Origin: Frigoribacterium sp. PhB24
GTDB lineage: Bacteria; Actinomycetota; Actinomycetes; Actinomycetales; Microbacteriaceae
Length of the DNA stretch: 64,000 bases
NCBI RefSeq assembly: GCF_003755185.1
Contig: NZ_RKIC01000009.1
Location: forward strand, 124,001-188,000
Direction: 5' to 3'
In this document: positions 22,601-30,913 of the stretch, piece by piece
How positions within the stretch are numbered: position 1 is the first letter of the stretch
Layout: the number at the start of each line of letters is the position of its first letter
The notes under the pieces: model-generated
Database searches by the model: none
The model's input: the letters and a program-made list of their open reading frames with translations, nothing else
Told to the model about the DNA's origin: nothing
Translations under genes and position numbers: made by a program

Positions 22601-23098
22601 ATGAACGAGACACGGATCGTCGATCTCCGCACCCAGGTGGGTTGGACCCAGGAACGCCTCGCTGACGAGAGCGGCGTGACCGTCCGCACCGTCCAGAGGC
22701 TCGAGGCGGGCAACGAGGGGAGCCTCGACACGCTGTCTCGGGTGGCGACGGCGTTCGGTGTCCCGGTTCGTGATCTCTTCGTCACCGTCGCTGAGGACGG
22801 CTACGGCCGCTCGGTCACCGCCCTCGATGAGCGAACGAGTCGCCAGCAGGAACGGCGGGGCCGTGTCGAGGAGGGCTTCCGAGCCTTGTACTACGGGGTG
22901 GGCGTGCTCTTCACGATCGCCGTGGTCGTCGCAGTCGCCACCGACGTCGTGCCGAACGTGGCCATCTTCTTGATTCCCGCGTACTGGATTGCCGGGTGGC
23001 TGCTGTCGATGTTCCTGTTCCTCGTCGTCCTCAGCCCGCGCCTGGACCGCGCCTATCCCCTCTCCCGTGCCGCCCCGGACGAGGCGACGAGCGGGTAG
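22601..23098 (+). CDS. XRE-family regulator with two C-terminal membrane helices
   Basis: A 165-residue protein with an HTH domain at residues 4-62 (WTQERLADESGVTVRTVQRLE) and two hydrophobic segments at about 99-118 and 122-145, so it is a membrane-anchored DNA-binding protein. The ATG at 22601 with GAGG just upstream is chosen over a longer frame. It sits at the right shoulder of the island, where composition returns to the high-GC host pattern; whether it belongs to the insert is unclear. The target is unknown; membrane-anchored XRE proteins usually regulate their own neighbourhood. Confidence 0.85.
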   Translation: MNETRIVDLRTQVGWTQERLADESGVTVRTVQRLEAGNEGSLDTLSRVATAFGVPVRDLFVTVAEDGYGRSVTALDERTSRQQERRGRVEEGFRALYYGVGVLFTIAVVVAVATDVVPNVAIFLIPAYWIAGWLLSMFLFLVVLSPRLDRAYPLSRAAPDEATSG

Positions 23099-23151
23099 GC
23101 ACATCGTTTCGCCGGGATACGGGTGTCCTGTCGACCTGCGAAGCTCGGGTC

Positions 23152-23712
23152 ATGTCGTGGCCCCGGGCTGAAGCCCTCCGAACGGATCGTCTCTCTCTGG
23201 AGCCGCTCGCCGTGGAGCACGCGAGCGAGATGGTGGTCGCTCTGGCACCACAGGATCTGTACCGGTTCACGGATGGGGAGCCTCCGACGCTCGAGGAACT
23301 CGAAGCGCGCTACCGCCGTCAGTCGCGGGGTCAGTCCGAGGATGGACGTGCCGGGTGGTTGAACTGGATCATCCGATGTGCTGGGCGTGGGCGGGCCGTC
23401 GGATTCGTCCAAGCGACGCTCACCCGCGAGGGCGCTGACCTCGTCGCTGATGTCGCGTGGCTGGTCACGGCCTCGGAACAGGGTCGTGGTCTCGCTGTGG
23501 AGGCGGCGACAGCTGTCGTGACGTGGCTGACCTCGATGGGTGTCGGGCGTCCTCAGGCCTACGTCCACCCCGACCACGCGGCGTCAGCCCTGGTGGCCGA
23601 ACGGCTCGGGCTCGTACCCACGTCGACAGTCGTCGACGACGAGACCCTCTGGGAAGCCGTCATCGCTCCCAGGATGCAGCGGCACAAGGGCGTCCGTCAG
23701 CCGATCATCTAG
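23152..23712 (+). CDS. GNAT-family N-acetyltransferase (RimJ/RimL type)
   Basis: Predicted acetyl-CoA-dependent acetyltransferase of 186 residues. The N-terminus LRTDRLSLEPLAVEHASEM and the region VAWLVTASEQGRGLAVEAATAVVTWL (acetyl-CoA loop) match the RimJ/RimL group that modifies ribosomal proteins, amino acids or antibiotics. The substrate cannot be told. The ATG at 23152 gives this conserved start. Its TAG stop shares the bases CTAG with the stop of the convergent small membrane protein at 23709. Confidence 0.85.
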   Translation: MSWPRAEALRTDRLSLEPLAVEHASEMVVALAPQDLYRFTDGEPPTLEELEARYRRQSRGQSEDGRAGWLNWIIRCAGRGRAVGFVQATLTREGADLVADVAWLVTASEQGRGLAVEAATAVVTWLTSMGVGRPQAYVHPDHAASALVAERLGLVPTSTVVDDETLWEAVIAPRMQRHKGVRQPII

Positions 23713-23852
23713 CGGGGCCTCTCGGGCGGATCAGGAGCCAGTTGCTGCTCTTCCTCGAACGCCTTCAGCTTCCTAAGCTCGGCCCAGGGGTAGAAGCCGA
23801 TCCAGGCCACCGACGCGATGGCGGCCCCCATGATCATCGAGCTCGTGTCCAT
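23709..23852 (-). CDS. Small single-pass membrane protein
   Basis: A 47-residue protein with one membrane helix (about residues 5-22, SMIMGAAIASVAWIGFYPW) and a charged tail (ELRKLKAFEEEQQ...). The frame is open and has ATG and TAG, and the hydrophobic-then-charged layout is coding-like. The stop overlaps the GNAT stop in a shared CTAG. No known family was recognised, so the function is unknown; it could be a small regulatory or assembly peptide. Confidence 0.5.
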   Translation of the reverse strand: MDTSSMIMGAAIASVAWIGFYPWAELRKLKAFEEEQQLAPDPPERPR

Positions 23853-24014
23853 CCTTCGACGGTGCGTGCGATACGTGCGGTTCGTCGGTCGGGGATCAGC
23901 CTCGTGGTGGAGTCGGGGCTCGTCCGGCCATCGCGATCGGTCGCCGGACGGCAGTGCCGTGCGTGCTCGGGCCACCCGGTGCGGCGTCCCAGCCCTGCGG
24001 CGCATCATGGGCTC

Positions 24015-24539
24015 ATGCCCGCCTTCCGTCGCCCGCCCCGCCCCGCCCACCCCGTCCGTGTCGAGCCCGGGCCGGGCCAGGAATCCGTCTGGGACTACCC
24101 GCGACCCCCGCGGGTCGAGCCCCGGAACGAGCGCGTCGTCGTCCGCCTCGGTGGCGTCGTGGTGGCCGACACGACGGCCGCGATCCGCGTGCTCGAGACG
24201 AGCCACCCGCCCGTCTACTACCTGCCGCGCGCCGACTTCGCCCCGGGGGCTCTGTCGCGCGCCGAGGGCCGCAGCCTGTGCGAGTTCAAAGGCCAGGCCG
24301 GCTATGTCGACGTCTCCGGCGGCGGCGTCACCGCCCGGCGCTCCGGCTGGTTCTACGCGGAGCCCTGGCCCGGTTACGAGTCGCTGGTCGACCACGTCGC
24401 GATCTACCCCGGCGCGATGGACTCGTGCGAGATCGACGGCGAGGTCGTCCAGGCGCAGGAGGGCGACTTCTACGGCGGCTGGATCACCGCGAACCTCGTC
24501 GGCCCGTTCAAGGGCGCGCCCGGCACGATGGGCTGGTGA
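24015..24539 (+). CDS. DUF427 domain protein
   Basis: Conserved protein of 174 residues with the DUF427 fold: VVVRLGGVVVADTTAAIRVLETSHPPVYYLP, then LCEFKGQAGYVDV and VAIYPGAMDSCEIDGE, all hallmark segments. The function is not established. The ATG at 24015 gives a Pro-rich leader before the domain. A DoxX-like membrane protein follows 33 bases later on the same strand, suggesting co-transcription. Confidence 0.9.
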   Translation: MPAFRRPPRPAHPVRVEPGPGQESVWDYPRPPRVEPRNERVVVRLGGVVVADTTAAIRVLETSHPPVYYLPRADFAPGALSRAEGRSLCEFKGQAGYVDVSGGGVTARRSGWFYAEPWPGYESLVDHVAIYPGAMDSCEIDGEVVQAQEGDFYGGWITANLVGPFKGAPGTMGW

Positions 24540-24572
24540 CGGCCGGGCCCCGGACAGGAGCAGACTGGCCGG

Positions 24573-25013
24573 ATGCCGAAACGTCCCCGCCCCCGTCCCA
24601 CGTCCCTCGCCCGCACCCTGGGCCGCGTCGCCCTCGGCGGTGCCCTGATCTTCGCCGGGACGAGCCACCTGACCTTCGCCCGCGAGCCCTTCCAGGCGCA
24701 GGTTCCCGAGTGGCTGCCGCTGGACGACGACTTCGTCGTGCTCGCGTCCGGTGTGGTCGAGATCGGCATCGGAACGGCCCTGGTCGTCGCCCCCAAGCAC
24801 CGCGTGACGGTCGGCTGGGTCGCCGCGGCGTTCTTCACCGCGATCTTCCCCGGCAACATCTCGCAGCTCGTCACCCACACCGACGCGTTCGGCCTCGACA
24901 CCGACGGCAAACGTGCTTTCCGCCTGATCTTCCAGCCGCTGCTCGTCCTGCTGTCGCTCTGGTCGACGGGCGCCTGGCGCGACCGCCGCAGCATCGGTCG
25001 CCGCGCGAAGTAG
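24573..25013 (+). CDS. DoxX-like membrane protein
   Basis: Membrane protein of 146 residues with about four hydrophobic segments (VALGGALIFAGTSHL; FVVLASGVVEIGIGTALVV; VGWVAAAFFTAIFPGNIS; LIFQPLLVLLSLW). The pattern GxxLIFAGxxHL and FPGNISQ is shared with the protein at 39074 (LGGSGLLHLAKP; FPANVSMAL), so the window has two paralogs. DoxX-type proteins are linked with redox stress or sulfur metabolism; the role here is unknown. Confidence 0.8.
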   Translation: MPKRPRPRPTSLARTLGRVALGGALIFAGTSHLTFAREPFQAQVPEWLPLDDDFVVLASGVVEIGIGTALVVAPKHRVTVGWVAAAFFTAIFPGNISQLVTHTDAFGLDTDGKRAFRLIFQPLLVLLSLWSTGAWRDRRSIGRRAK

Positions 25014-25046
25014 CCGCGACTGGTTCCCGACCCCGGGAGGCGCGGC

Positions 25047-25637
25047 TCAGCCCGAGAGGGCGGCCACGACCACCTCGGCGTCGGGGAACCACCTCGTGTA
25101 GTGGTCGGGGTCGGCGTTGACCTGGACGGCGTGCGCGGCCTGGGTCGGCGTCAGGTCCTTCCAGCCCGGGATCGACACGAGCTTGGTGAAGAAGCTCGTC
25201 GCGGCGGTGTACGGGTCCATGCGCTGCTCGTAGGTGCCCCACAGGCCGTTGTCGCGCTGCTGGAACAGCCCGCGGCTGTCGGGCCCGACGGCGTCGCCGT
25301 AGTCGATGTTGCGCAAGCTCGACTCGCCCATCGCGGTCATCACGCCGATCGCCTGGGTGTGCTCGCCGATGCCTTGCGCCCGGGCCGCCAGCATGATGTA
25401 GGCGGCGTTGACCAGGCGGTCCTGGCAGTAGCCGGCGACGGGCCCCGCCGGCACCTCGATGTCACCGACCATCACCGGGTCGACCTCGGGGCACGCCGGG
25501 ACCGGCGTGGACGTGATCGCCGTGACGCTCTCGTCGCGAGGCGCCGTGAGGGCCGAGACGACCAGGGCGATCGCGACGACGAACGCGACGAGCCCGACGC
25601 CGAAGACGACGGAGACGACGATCAGCACGCGGCGCAC
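25047..25637 (-). CDS. Membrane-anchored lysozyme-like peptidoglycan hydrolase
   Basis: A 196-residue protein with an N-terminal membrane anchor (VLIVVSVVFGVGLVAFVVAIALVV) and an extracytoplasmic domain. The core MTAMGESSLRNIDYGDAVGPDSRGLFQQ matches the transglycosylase/lysozyme-like domain, with Glu in GESSLRN as the likely acid. The C-terminus (QAAHAVQVNADPDHYTRWF) matches the partial LysM protein at 63488, so the two are paralogs. A cell-wall turnover role is inferred. The stop codon is followed after two bases by CGCGCCTCC on the coding strand. Confidence 0.8.
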   Translation of the reverse strand: MRRVLIVVSVVFGVGLVAFVVAIALVVSALTAPRDESVTAITSTPVPACPEVDPVMVGDIEVPAGPVAGYCQDRLVNAAYIMLAARAQGIGEHTQAIGVMTAMGESSLRNIDYGDAVGPDSRGLFQQRDNGLWGTYEQRMDPYTAATSFFTKLVSIPGWKDLTPTQAAHAVQVNADPDHYTRWFPDAEVVVAALSG

Positions 25638-25923
25638 GGCAGGCCTCCTGATGGTCGGGTGGCGTGGCGATCAGGGGCGTCGACCGGCACGGAAGTCGTC
25701 GTCGAGGATAGGCGATCTCGTCGGCAGTTCCTCCCGCGTGGGCTGGGCGGCCGGTGGGACTCCCTCCGAATGCCCTGGCAATCCGCCGCCGAGATGCCGG
25801 TAACGTTGCCCGCCGTCGACCCGACCACTCGGGCCGCGGCAGCCGGGCACCGCCCCTCCGTGGCTCGATCGCCGAGGCGCCCGTCCGACCGGCCGGCGCC
25901 CGAGATCCAGAGGAACGTCGTTC

Positions 25924-27474
25924 ATGGGAACCCCACCCACCCCTGCCCGCGAGACCCGTCCCGACCGCCCGGCCCGCGCCTCCGGACGGCGGCGCCCGAG
26001 GCGCCTGCGCGTCGACGACGTCACGGTCGTCGACCCGGCGATGATGAAGCGCGCCATCGGCGGCACCGTCGTCGGCAACACCATGGAGTGGTACGACGTC
26101 GGCGTCTACGGCTACCTCGCCGTCACGATGGGCCGGGTCTTCCTGCCCGAGGCCGACCCGTCGCTGCAGATCCTGTTCAGTCTCGGCGTCTTCGCCTCGA
26201 CCTACGTCGCGCGTCCGCTCGGCGGGGTCGTCTTCGGACGTCTCGGCGACCGGGTCGGACGCCAGAAGGTGCTCGCGACCACCCTGATCCTCATGGCGGG
26301 CGCGACGTTCCTGATCGGCGTGCTGCCCGACTTCGCCGCCATCGGTGCCCTCGCCCCGATCGCCCTCGTCGTCCTCAAGCTGCTGCAGGGCTTCTCGACC
26401 GGCGGCGAGTACGCCGGGGCCACGACCTTCGTCAGCGAGTACGCGCCCGACAAGCGGCGCGGTTTCTTCGCGAGCATCCTCGACCTCGGCAGCTACCTGG
26501 GCTTCGCGCTCGGTGCCGCCGTCGTGTCGGTGCTGCAGCTGCTGACGACCGAGCAGCAGATGCTCGAGTGGGCCTGGCGCCTGCCGTTCCTGCTGGCCGG
26601 CGTGCTCGGTGTGGTCGCCATCTACTTCCGCCTGAAGATCGAGGAGTCGCCCGCGTTCCAGGCCACCCAGGACGCGCAAGAGAGCAAGGTCGGCGAGATC
26701 GCCGACGCGCAGGGCCGTCCGCGCAACACCCTGGCCCTCATCCGGCAGCACTGGCGCCCGATCGTCATCGCGATCGGTCTCGTCGCCGCCTCGAACACCG
26801 TCGGCTACGCGCTGACCAGCTACATGCCGACCTACCTGACCGACTCGCTCGGCTACGACCCGCTGCACGGCACGCTGCTGACGATCCCGGTGCTCGTGCT
26901 GCTGGCCCTGCTGCTGCCCGTGGCCGGACGCCTGAGCGACCGCATCGGTCGACGGCCGGTCATGTGGCTCGGCGCCGCGTCGGTGCTGCTGCTCGCCCTG
27001 CCCGCGTTTCTGCTGATCGGCCTCGGCAGCATCGGGACGACGCTCGCCGGTCTCTCACTGCTGGCCGTCAGCGTGGCGCTGTGGGTGTCGAGCCAGGCGT
27101 CGTCGCTGCCCGCGCTGTTCCCGACGGCGAGCCGTTACGGCGCGATGGGGGTGTCGTACAACGTCGCGATCGCCGTGTTCGGCGGCACCACCCCGCTGAT
27201 CATCCAGGCGCTGCTGCAGGCGACGGGCAACGAGCTCGTGCCCGCGTTCTTCCTCATGGCCACGTCGCTGGTCGGTGCGGTCGCGGTCTGGTTCATGAAG
27301 GAGTCCTCGCAACGCCCGCTGCCCGGCTCGATGCCGAGCGTGGCCACCGAGGCCGAGGCGCACGAGCTCGTCGAGACGCAGGACGCCAACCCGAACATCG
27401 ACCTCGGCGACCTGCCCTTCGTCGACGCCGAGCCCGCCGTCACCGCCGACCCCGCGCAGAGGACCGAGCGCTAG
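25924..27474 (+). CDS. MFS transporter, metabolite:H+ symporter (ProP-like)
   Basis: Inner-membrane symporter of the MHS group, 516 residues, related to proline/betaine transporter ProP and other dicarboxylate carriers. Twelve hydrophobic segments follow a charged tail of about 40 residues; hallmarks are NTMEWYDVGVYGYLA, GRLGDRVGRQKVL and GGEYAGATTFVSEYAPDKRRGF. The substrate is uncertain: proline, betaine or an organic acid. The ATG at 25924 follows AGAGGAAC. The stop shares CTAG with the convergent gene at 27471. The 286-base upstream gap holds a TAACGT box (25801-25806) but no gene. Confidence 0.88.
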   Translation: MGTPPTPARETRPDRPARASGRRRPRRLRVDDVTVVDPAMMKRAIGGTVVGNTMEWYDVGVYGYLAVTMGRVFLPEADPSLQILFSLGVFASTYVARPLGGVVFGRLGDRVGRQKVLATTLILMAGATFLIGVLPDFAAIGALAPIALVVLKLLQGFSTGGEYAGATTFVSEYAPDKRRGFFASILDLGSYLGFALGAAVVSVLQLLTTEQQMLEWAWRLPFLLAGVLGVVAIYFRLKIEESPAFQATQDAQESKVGEIADAQGRPRNTLALIRQHWRPIVIAIGLVAASNTVGYALTSYMPTYLTDSLGYDPLHGTLLTIPVLVLLALLLPVAGRLSDRIGRRPVMWLGAASVLLLALPAFLLIGLGSIGTTLAGLSLLAVSVALWVSSQASSLPALFPTASRYGAMGVSYNVAIAVFGGTTPLIIQALLQATGNELVPAFFLMATSLVGAVAVWFMKESSQRPLPGSMPSVATEAEAHELVETQDANPNIDLGDLPFVDAEPAVTADPAQRTER

Positions 27475-28013
27475 AGCAGCTCGGCCCGGTCGGCGAGGTA
27501 CGCGGCGAGGTCGCGGACCTCGTCGGCCGCCGTGCCCCAGCGCACGAGGGCACGCCGGTCGCGGACGAGGAGGCGCTGCTCGCCGCCCTGCAACGCCCCG
27601 GTCGACAGGTCCACCGGTTCGTAGCCGTAGTTGACGACCTCGCCCTCGGCGAAGTGGCCGCGCACGGCCGCCCGGCGCTCGGCCTTACGCTGCTCGACCT
27701 GGGCGGACAGGTGCTGGGACCGGGTCGGCGTGACCGCCCTCGTGATGCGCCCGGTCTCGAAGACCCGGCCGTCGGCGGCGAGCAGCAGGACACCGAGGCG
27801 CCAGGCCCGCCCGGCGGGTTCGAGGGACTCCGCCGTCTTCACCACGACGATGCGTCGGGCCGGCTTGTAACGGGCGAGGGCCTCCGTCCGGGCGTCACGG
27901 GCCGCGAGGTCGGCGGCCGCGTGCTCGACGAGGCGGCGCAGCGACGCGGCAGCCTCGTCGTCGGACGGGGTCTCGGGGGCCGGCACCGCGCCTCCTGCGG
28001 TCGGGACGCTCAC
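27471..28013 (-). CDS. Conserved hypothetical actinobacterial protein
   Basis: Cytoplasmic protein of 180 residues with no recognised catalytic motif. The Ala/Glu/Arg-rich N-terminus is helical, followed by a beta-rich segment (ARRIVVVKTAESLEPAGRAWRLGVLLLAADGRVFETG) and a further domain (VVNYGYEPVDL). Codon pattern is typical of the host. Its stop overlaps the transporter stop within CTAG. It lies 19 bases after the UPF0303 gene on the same strand and could be co-transcribed. The function is unknown. Confidence 0.6.
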   Translation of the reverse strand: MSVPTAGGAVPAPETPSDDEAAASLRRLVEHAAADLAARDARTEALARYKPARRIVVVKTAESLEPAGRAWRLGVLLLAADGRVFETGRITRAVTPTRSQHLSAQVEQRKAERRAAVRGHFAEGEVVNYGYEPVDLSTGALQGGEQRLLVRDRRALVRWGTAADEVRDLAAYLADRAELL

Positions 28014-28032
28014 GGGATCGTCGGCGGTCGGG

Positions 28033-28512
28033 TCAGGCGTCGTAGCCGTGGTCGAGGAAGTCCTCGATCACGTCGACGACGAACGCGTGGTCGTCGGCCT
28101 GCGGCAGGCCCGACACACCGGCCGAGCCGACGACGCCGACACCCGGGACCCGCACGGGGAAGAGCCCGCCGTGCGCGGCGTAGAGACCGGTGTCGAGCCG
28201 GGACTTCTCGTCGAAGCTGGCGCCCTGCACCCGGAACGACTCGCCCACCCGGTACGAGCTCTGCCCGTAGCGCTCGACGACGCGGGCCTTGCGGTCGAGC
28301 CACTCGTCGTTGTCCAGGCTGCTGCCGGGGAGGGCCGCGTGGAACGCGCGCTGTCGGCCGTGTCGCACGGTGACCGCGACGGCCAGGTCGCGGCGTCGGG
28401 CCTCGGCCAGCAGGTGGGCACCCAGGTCGAGCGCGACGTCGAGCGTGAACCGCCGGAAGACCAGACGCTCTTCTTGCCGGATGAGGGTCTGCAGCAGGGT
28501 GTCGTCGGTCAT
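28033..28512 (-). CDS. UPF0303 family, heme-degrading-domain-like protein
   Basis: A 159-residue protein of the UPF0303/HbpS-like fold. Characteristic segments are EERLVFRRFTLDVALDLGAHLL, AFHAALPGSSLDNDEWLDRKARVVER and FPVRVPGVGVVGSAGVSGLPQADDH. Related proteins bind heme or act as extracellular sensors, but this one has no signal peptide. The ATG at 28512 is used because upstream sequence is Pro/Ser-rich and not conserved. The physiological role is uncertain. Confidence 0.85.
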   Translation of the reverse strand: MTDDTLLQTLIRQEERLVFRRFTLDVALDLGAHLLAEARRRDLAVAVTVRHGRQRAFHAALPGSSLDNDEWLDRKARVVERYGQSSYRVGESFRVQGASFDEKSRLDTGLYAAHGGLFPVRVPGVGVVGSAGVSGLPQADDHAFVVDVIEDFLDHGYDA

Positions 28513-28645
28513 CGGTGGTCTCCTGGAGGAAATGGGCGGACTGCACGGGGGAGCACCGGCGCCTCGGCGCGGCACGGTGCGAGCCTAGGCCCGGCCCCCG
28601 TCAACGGGCTGGTGGCGGCCCGGCCGCGCGACGGACCGCGGGGCG

Positions 28646-29869
28646 TCAGGCCGACGCGGCGACGCAGGGCGAGCCCTGCCGGGCCAGCAGACCGCAGTAC
28701 ACGCCCACGAGGTCGGTGGCCGAGCGCGACCACGGGTGGTCGAGCGCGTGGGACCGGGAGGCGCGCGACAGCCGGTCGCGCAGCCCCTCGTCCGCGAGCA
28801 CCTGGGTGAGGGCGCGGGCCCAGGTCCGCGGATCGCGGCTCGGGAGGACGATGCCCGTGACGCCGTCGACCACCGACTCGCGGAGGCCGCCCGACGCCGC
28901 GGCGATCACCGGGACCCCGCTCGCCGCGGCCTCGAGGGCGATGAGCCCGTAGGTCTCGGAGTGCGAGGGCACGAGCACGAGCGCGGCGTCCCGCAGCAGC
29001 GCGGCGAGGCCCGATCGCGAGCGCGGGCCGAGGAAGTGCACGGTGAGGTCGAGCTCGTCGCTCAGGGCGCTCAGCTCGGCCTCGTAACCGGCGAACTCGG
29101 TCGAGGCGCCGCCGGCGATGACGAGTTCGGGGCGCACCTCGGCGGGCACGGTGGCCACGGCGCGGATCGCCAGGTCGGGGGCCTTGAGGGGTTCGAGCCG
29201 GCCGGCCACGACGACGTACGGGCGCACGGGCGTGGGGTGGTCGGCCGCCGCGGGGTGGAACAGCTCGCCGTCGACGCCCGGAAGGACGACGTGGACCCGG
29301 TCGGCCCGGCCACCGAGACGGGACGTGACGGTCTCGGCCTCGGCGTGACTGATGGCCACGACGGCGTCCGACTCGCGGGCCAGCAGCTCTTCGCCGGCGA
29401 TGCGGCCGGGCGACTCGGCGCGTTCGCCGTGCGAGAGGGGCGTCGAGTCGTGGGCGGCGATCGAGTGGAAGCTCTGCAGGTGGGGCACGCCGAGGGCGCG
29501 GGCCACGGGCAGGGCCGCCATGCCCGAGAACCAGTGGTGCGAGTGCACGACGTCCCAGGGCCCGAGGTCGGCCAGGCGGTCGCGGAACTCGTCGACGAAC
29601 AGCTCGTTGCGCCCCTTCGTGACCGGCTCGGCCGGGCCCGCGTCGACGAACCTCAGCGTGACACCGGGCGCGAGCGGGTGGCTCGCCGGCTCGTCGGGGG
29701 ACGACCGTCGGGTCAGGATCTCGACCTCGTGCCCTGCGGCCCCGAGCGCCTCGGCCTGGTTGCGCACGACGACGTTCATGCCGCCGACGTCACCCGACCC
29801 GGGCTCGGCACCGGGGGACGTGTGCAACGACACGAGGGCGATGCGGAGCGTGGGGGAGGCGGTGGTCAC
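28646..29869 (-). CDS. Glycosyltransferase family 4, MshA-like
   Basis: Retaining GT-B glycosyltransferase of 407 residues. The N-terminal GDVGGMNVVVRNQAEAL and C-terminal ETYGLIALEAAASGVPVIAAASGGL (EX7E motif) match MshA, which transfers GlcNAc to inositol phosphate in mycothiol synthesis. Other actinobacterial GT4 enzymes share these features, so sucrose-phosphate synthase-like or glycolipid roles are not excluded. A short hairpin (29892-29919) lies upstream, after the patatin gene's stop codon. Confidence 0.75.
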   Translation of the reverse strand: MTTASPTLRIALVSLHTSPGAEPGSGDVGGMNVVVRNQAEALGAAGHEVEILTRRSSPDEPASHPLAPGVTLRFVDAGPAEPVTKGRNELFVDEFRDRLADLGPWDVVHSHHWFSGMAALPVARALGVPHLQSFHSIAAHDSTPLSHGERAESPGRIAGEELLARESDAVVAISHAEAETVTSRLGGRADRVHVVLPGVDGELFHPAAADHPTPVRPYVVVAGRLEPLKAPDLAIRAVATVPAEVRPELVIAGGASTEFAGYEAELSALSDELDLTVHFLGPRSRSGLAALLRDAALVLVPSHSETYGLIALEAAASGVPVIAAASGGLRESVVDGVTGIVLPSRDPRTWARALTQVLADEGLRDRLSRASRSHALDHPWSRSATDLVGVYCGLLARQGSPCVAASA

Positions 29870-29927
29870 CAGCCGAGGCTACCTGCCCGGTGGACCCACG
29901 GCCTGCCCGTGGGCGGTCCGGCGGCGC

Positions 29928-30809
29928 TCAGTCGGCGACTCCCGACCAGAAGGCGCGGACGTCGTCGAGGACGGCCTCGGCCTGTCGGCGACCGGCCTCG
30001 GCGGCCGGACGGCGGGTGTTCGTGGCGAGCACGTCGGTGCCGAACGCCCGCAGCGATTCGGCGTCGGCCTCGACCACGAAGACCTCGTGCCCGGCGGCGC
30101 GTCGGGCGGCGACGACCTGCGGCAGCGACGGGCCGAGCGGCGAGACGTCGAGCTCGGGGCCGCACGACAGCACCAGCACGCGGGCGTAGGCGTCGGCGAG
30201 GTCGGCGTTGGTGCCCGAGCGCACGCCGCCGTCCATCGTCGGCCGACCGTCGACCTCGACGGTCGGCCAGACGACCGGCACCGAGCAGCTCGCGGCCACG
30301 GCGCGGTACAGGTCGACGCCCGAGCCGGCGTCCAGCGGTCGGAACGTGCCGTCCGTGGCGTCCACGGTGCAGACGGTGAGTGCGGCGTCGGGCCAGGCCG
30401 CGCCTCCGAAGCGGTCGCGCATGGCCGTGACGAGCTCGGGCTCGTCGGCGACCACGGGCGTCTCGCGGGCCAACGCGCCGATCCGAGCACGCGCCTCCTG
30501 GTGGGTGGTCGCCCCCGCGAGCGCCTGACCGAGGGTCTGCTGGAACACCTCGGGGTCGATCGAACCCGACGGCAGGTCGTCGACGTCCTCGAACTGTTCG
30601 CGCAGGCCCTCGTCGACGCGGCCGAGTCGCACCATCGTCCCGACGACCGACCCGGCCGAGGTGCCGACGACGAGGTCGGCGTCGCCCACGGGCACGCCCG
30701 CCTCGAGCAGCCTCGACAGCACGCCGAGCTCCCACGCGATGCCGGTGATGCCGCCGCCGCCCAGGACGAGGGCGGTGCGGGTGGGGGTCGTGGTCGTGGT
30801 CGTGCTCAT
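29928..30809 (-). CDS. Patatin-like phospholipase
   Basis: Serine acyl hydrolase of 293 residues. The oxyanion loop is GGGGITGIAWE (about residues 18-28), the nucleophile elbow is GTSAGS, and the catalytic Asp is in TMDGGVRSG, all in the usual patatin order. It is cytoplasmic, with no signal peptide. The ATG at 30809 gives a Thr-rich N-terminus; the frame is open further upstream but lacks conserved sequence. A GGAGGCGCG copy (30842) lies 33 bases before the start. Confidence 0.88.
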   Translation of the reverse strand: MSTTTTTTPTRTALVLGGGGITGIAWELGVLSRLLEAGVPVGDADLVVGTSAGSVVGTMVRLGRVDEGLREQFEDVDDLPSGSIDPEVFQQTLGQALAGATTHQEARARIGALARETPVVADEPELVTAMRDRFGGAAWPDAALTVCTVDATDGTFRPLDAGSGVDLYRAVAASCSVPVVWPTVEVDGRPTMDGGVRSGTNADLADAYARVLVLSCGPELDVSPLGPSLPQVVAARRAAGHEVFVVEADAESLRAFGTDVLATNTRRPAAEAGRRQAEAVLDDVRAFWSGVAD

Positions 30810-30913
30810 GTCTCTCCTCGGTCGTGGTGGCGGCCCGGGCAGGAGGCGCGGTGCGTCCCCCGGGGCCGCGCCCGAGAGTAGGCCCGTCGACTCGCGACGT
30901 CCTCGGGCAGGTG

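Noticed and set aside
15938-23100. Flanking direct repeats (att sites) of the island
   Set aside because: I compared both shoulders by eye and found no convincing identical segment; boundaries remain approximate.
29892-29919. Terminator after the glycosyltransferase/patatin pair
   Set aside because: Only a 7-bp stem with a partial outer extension; too weak to list as a feature on its own.
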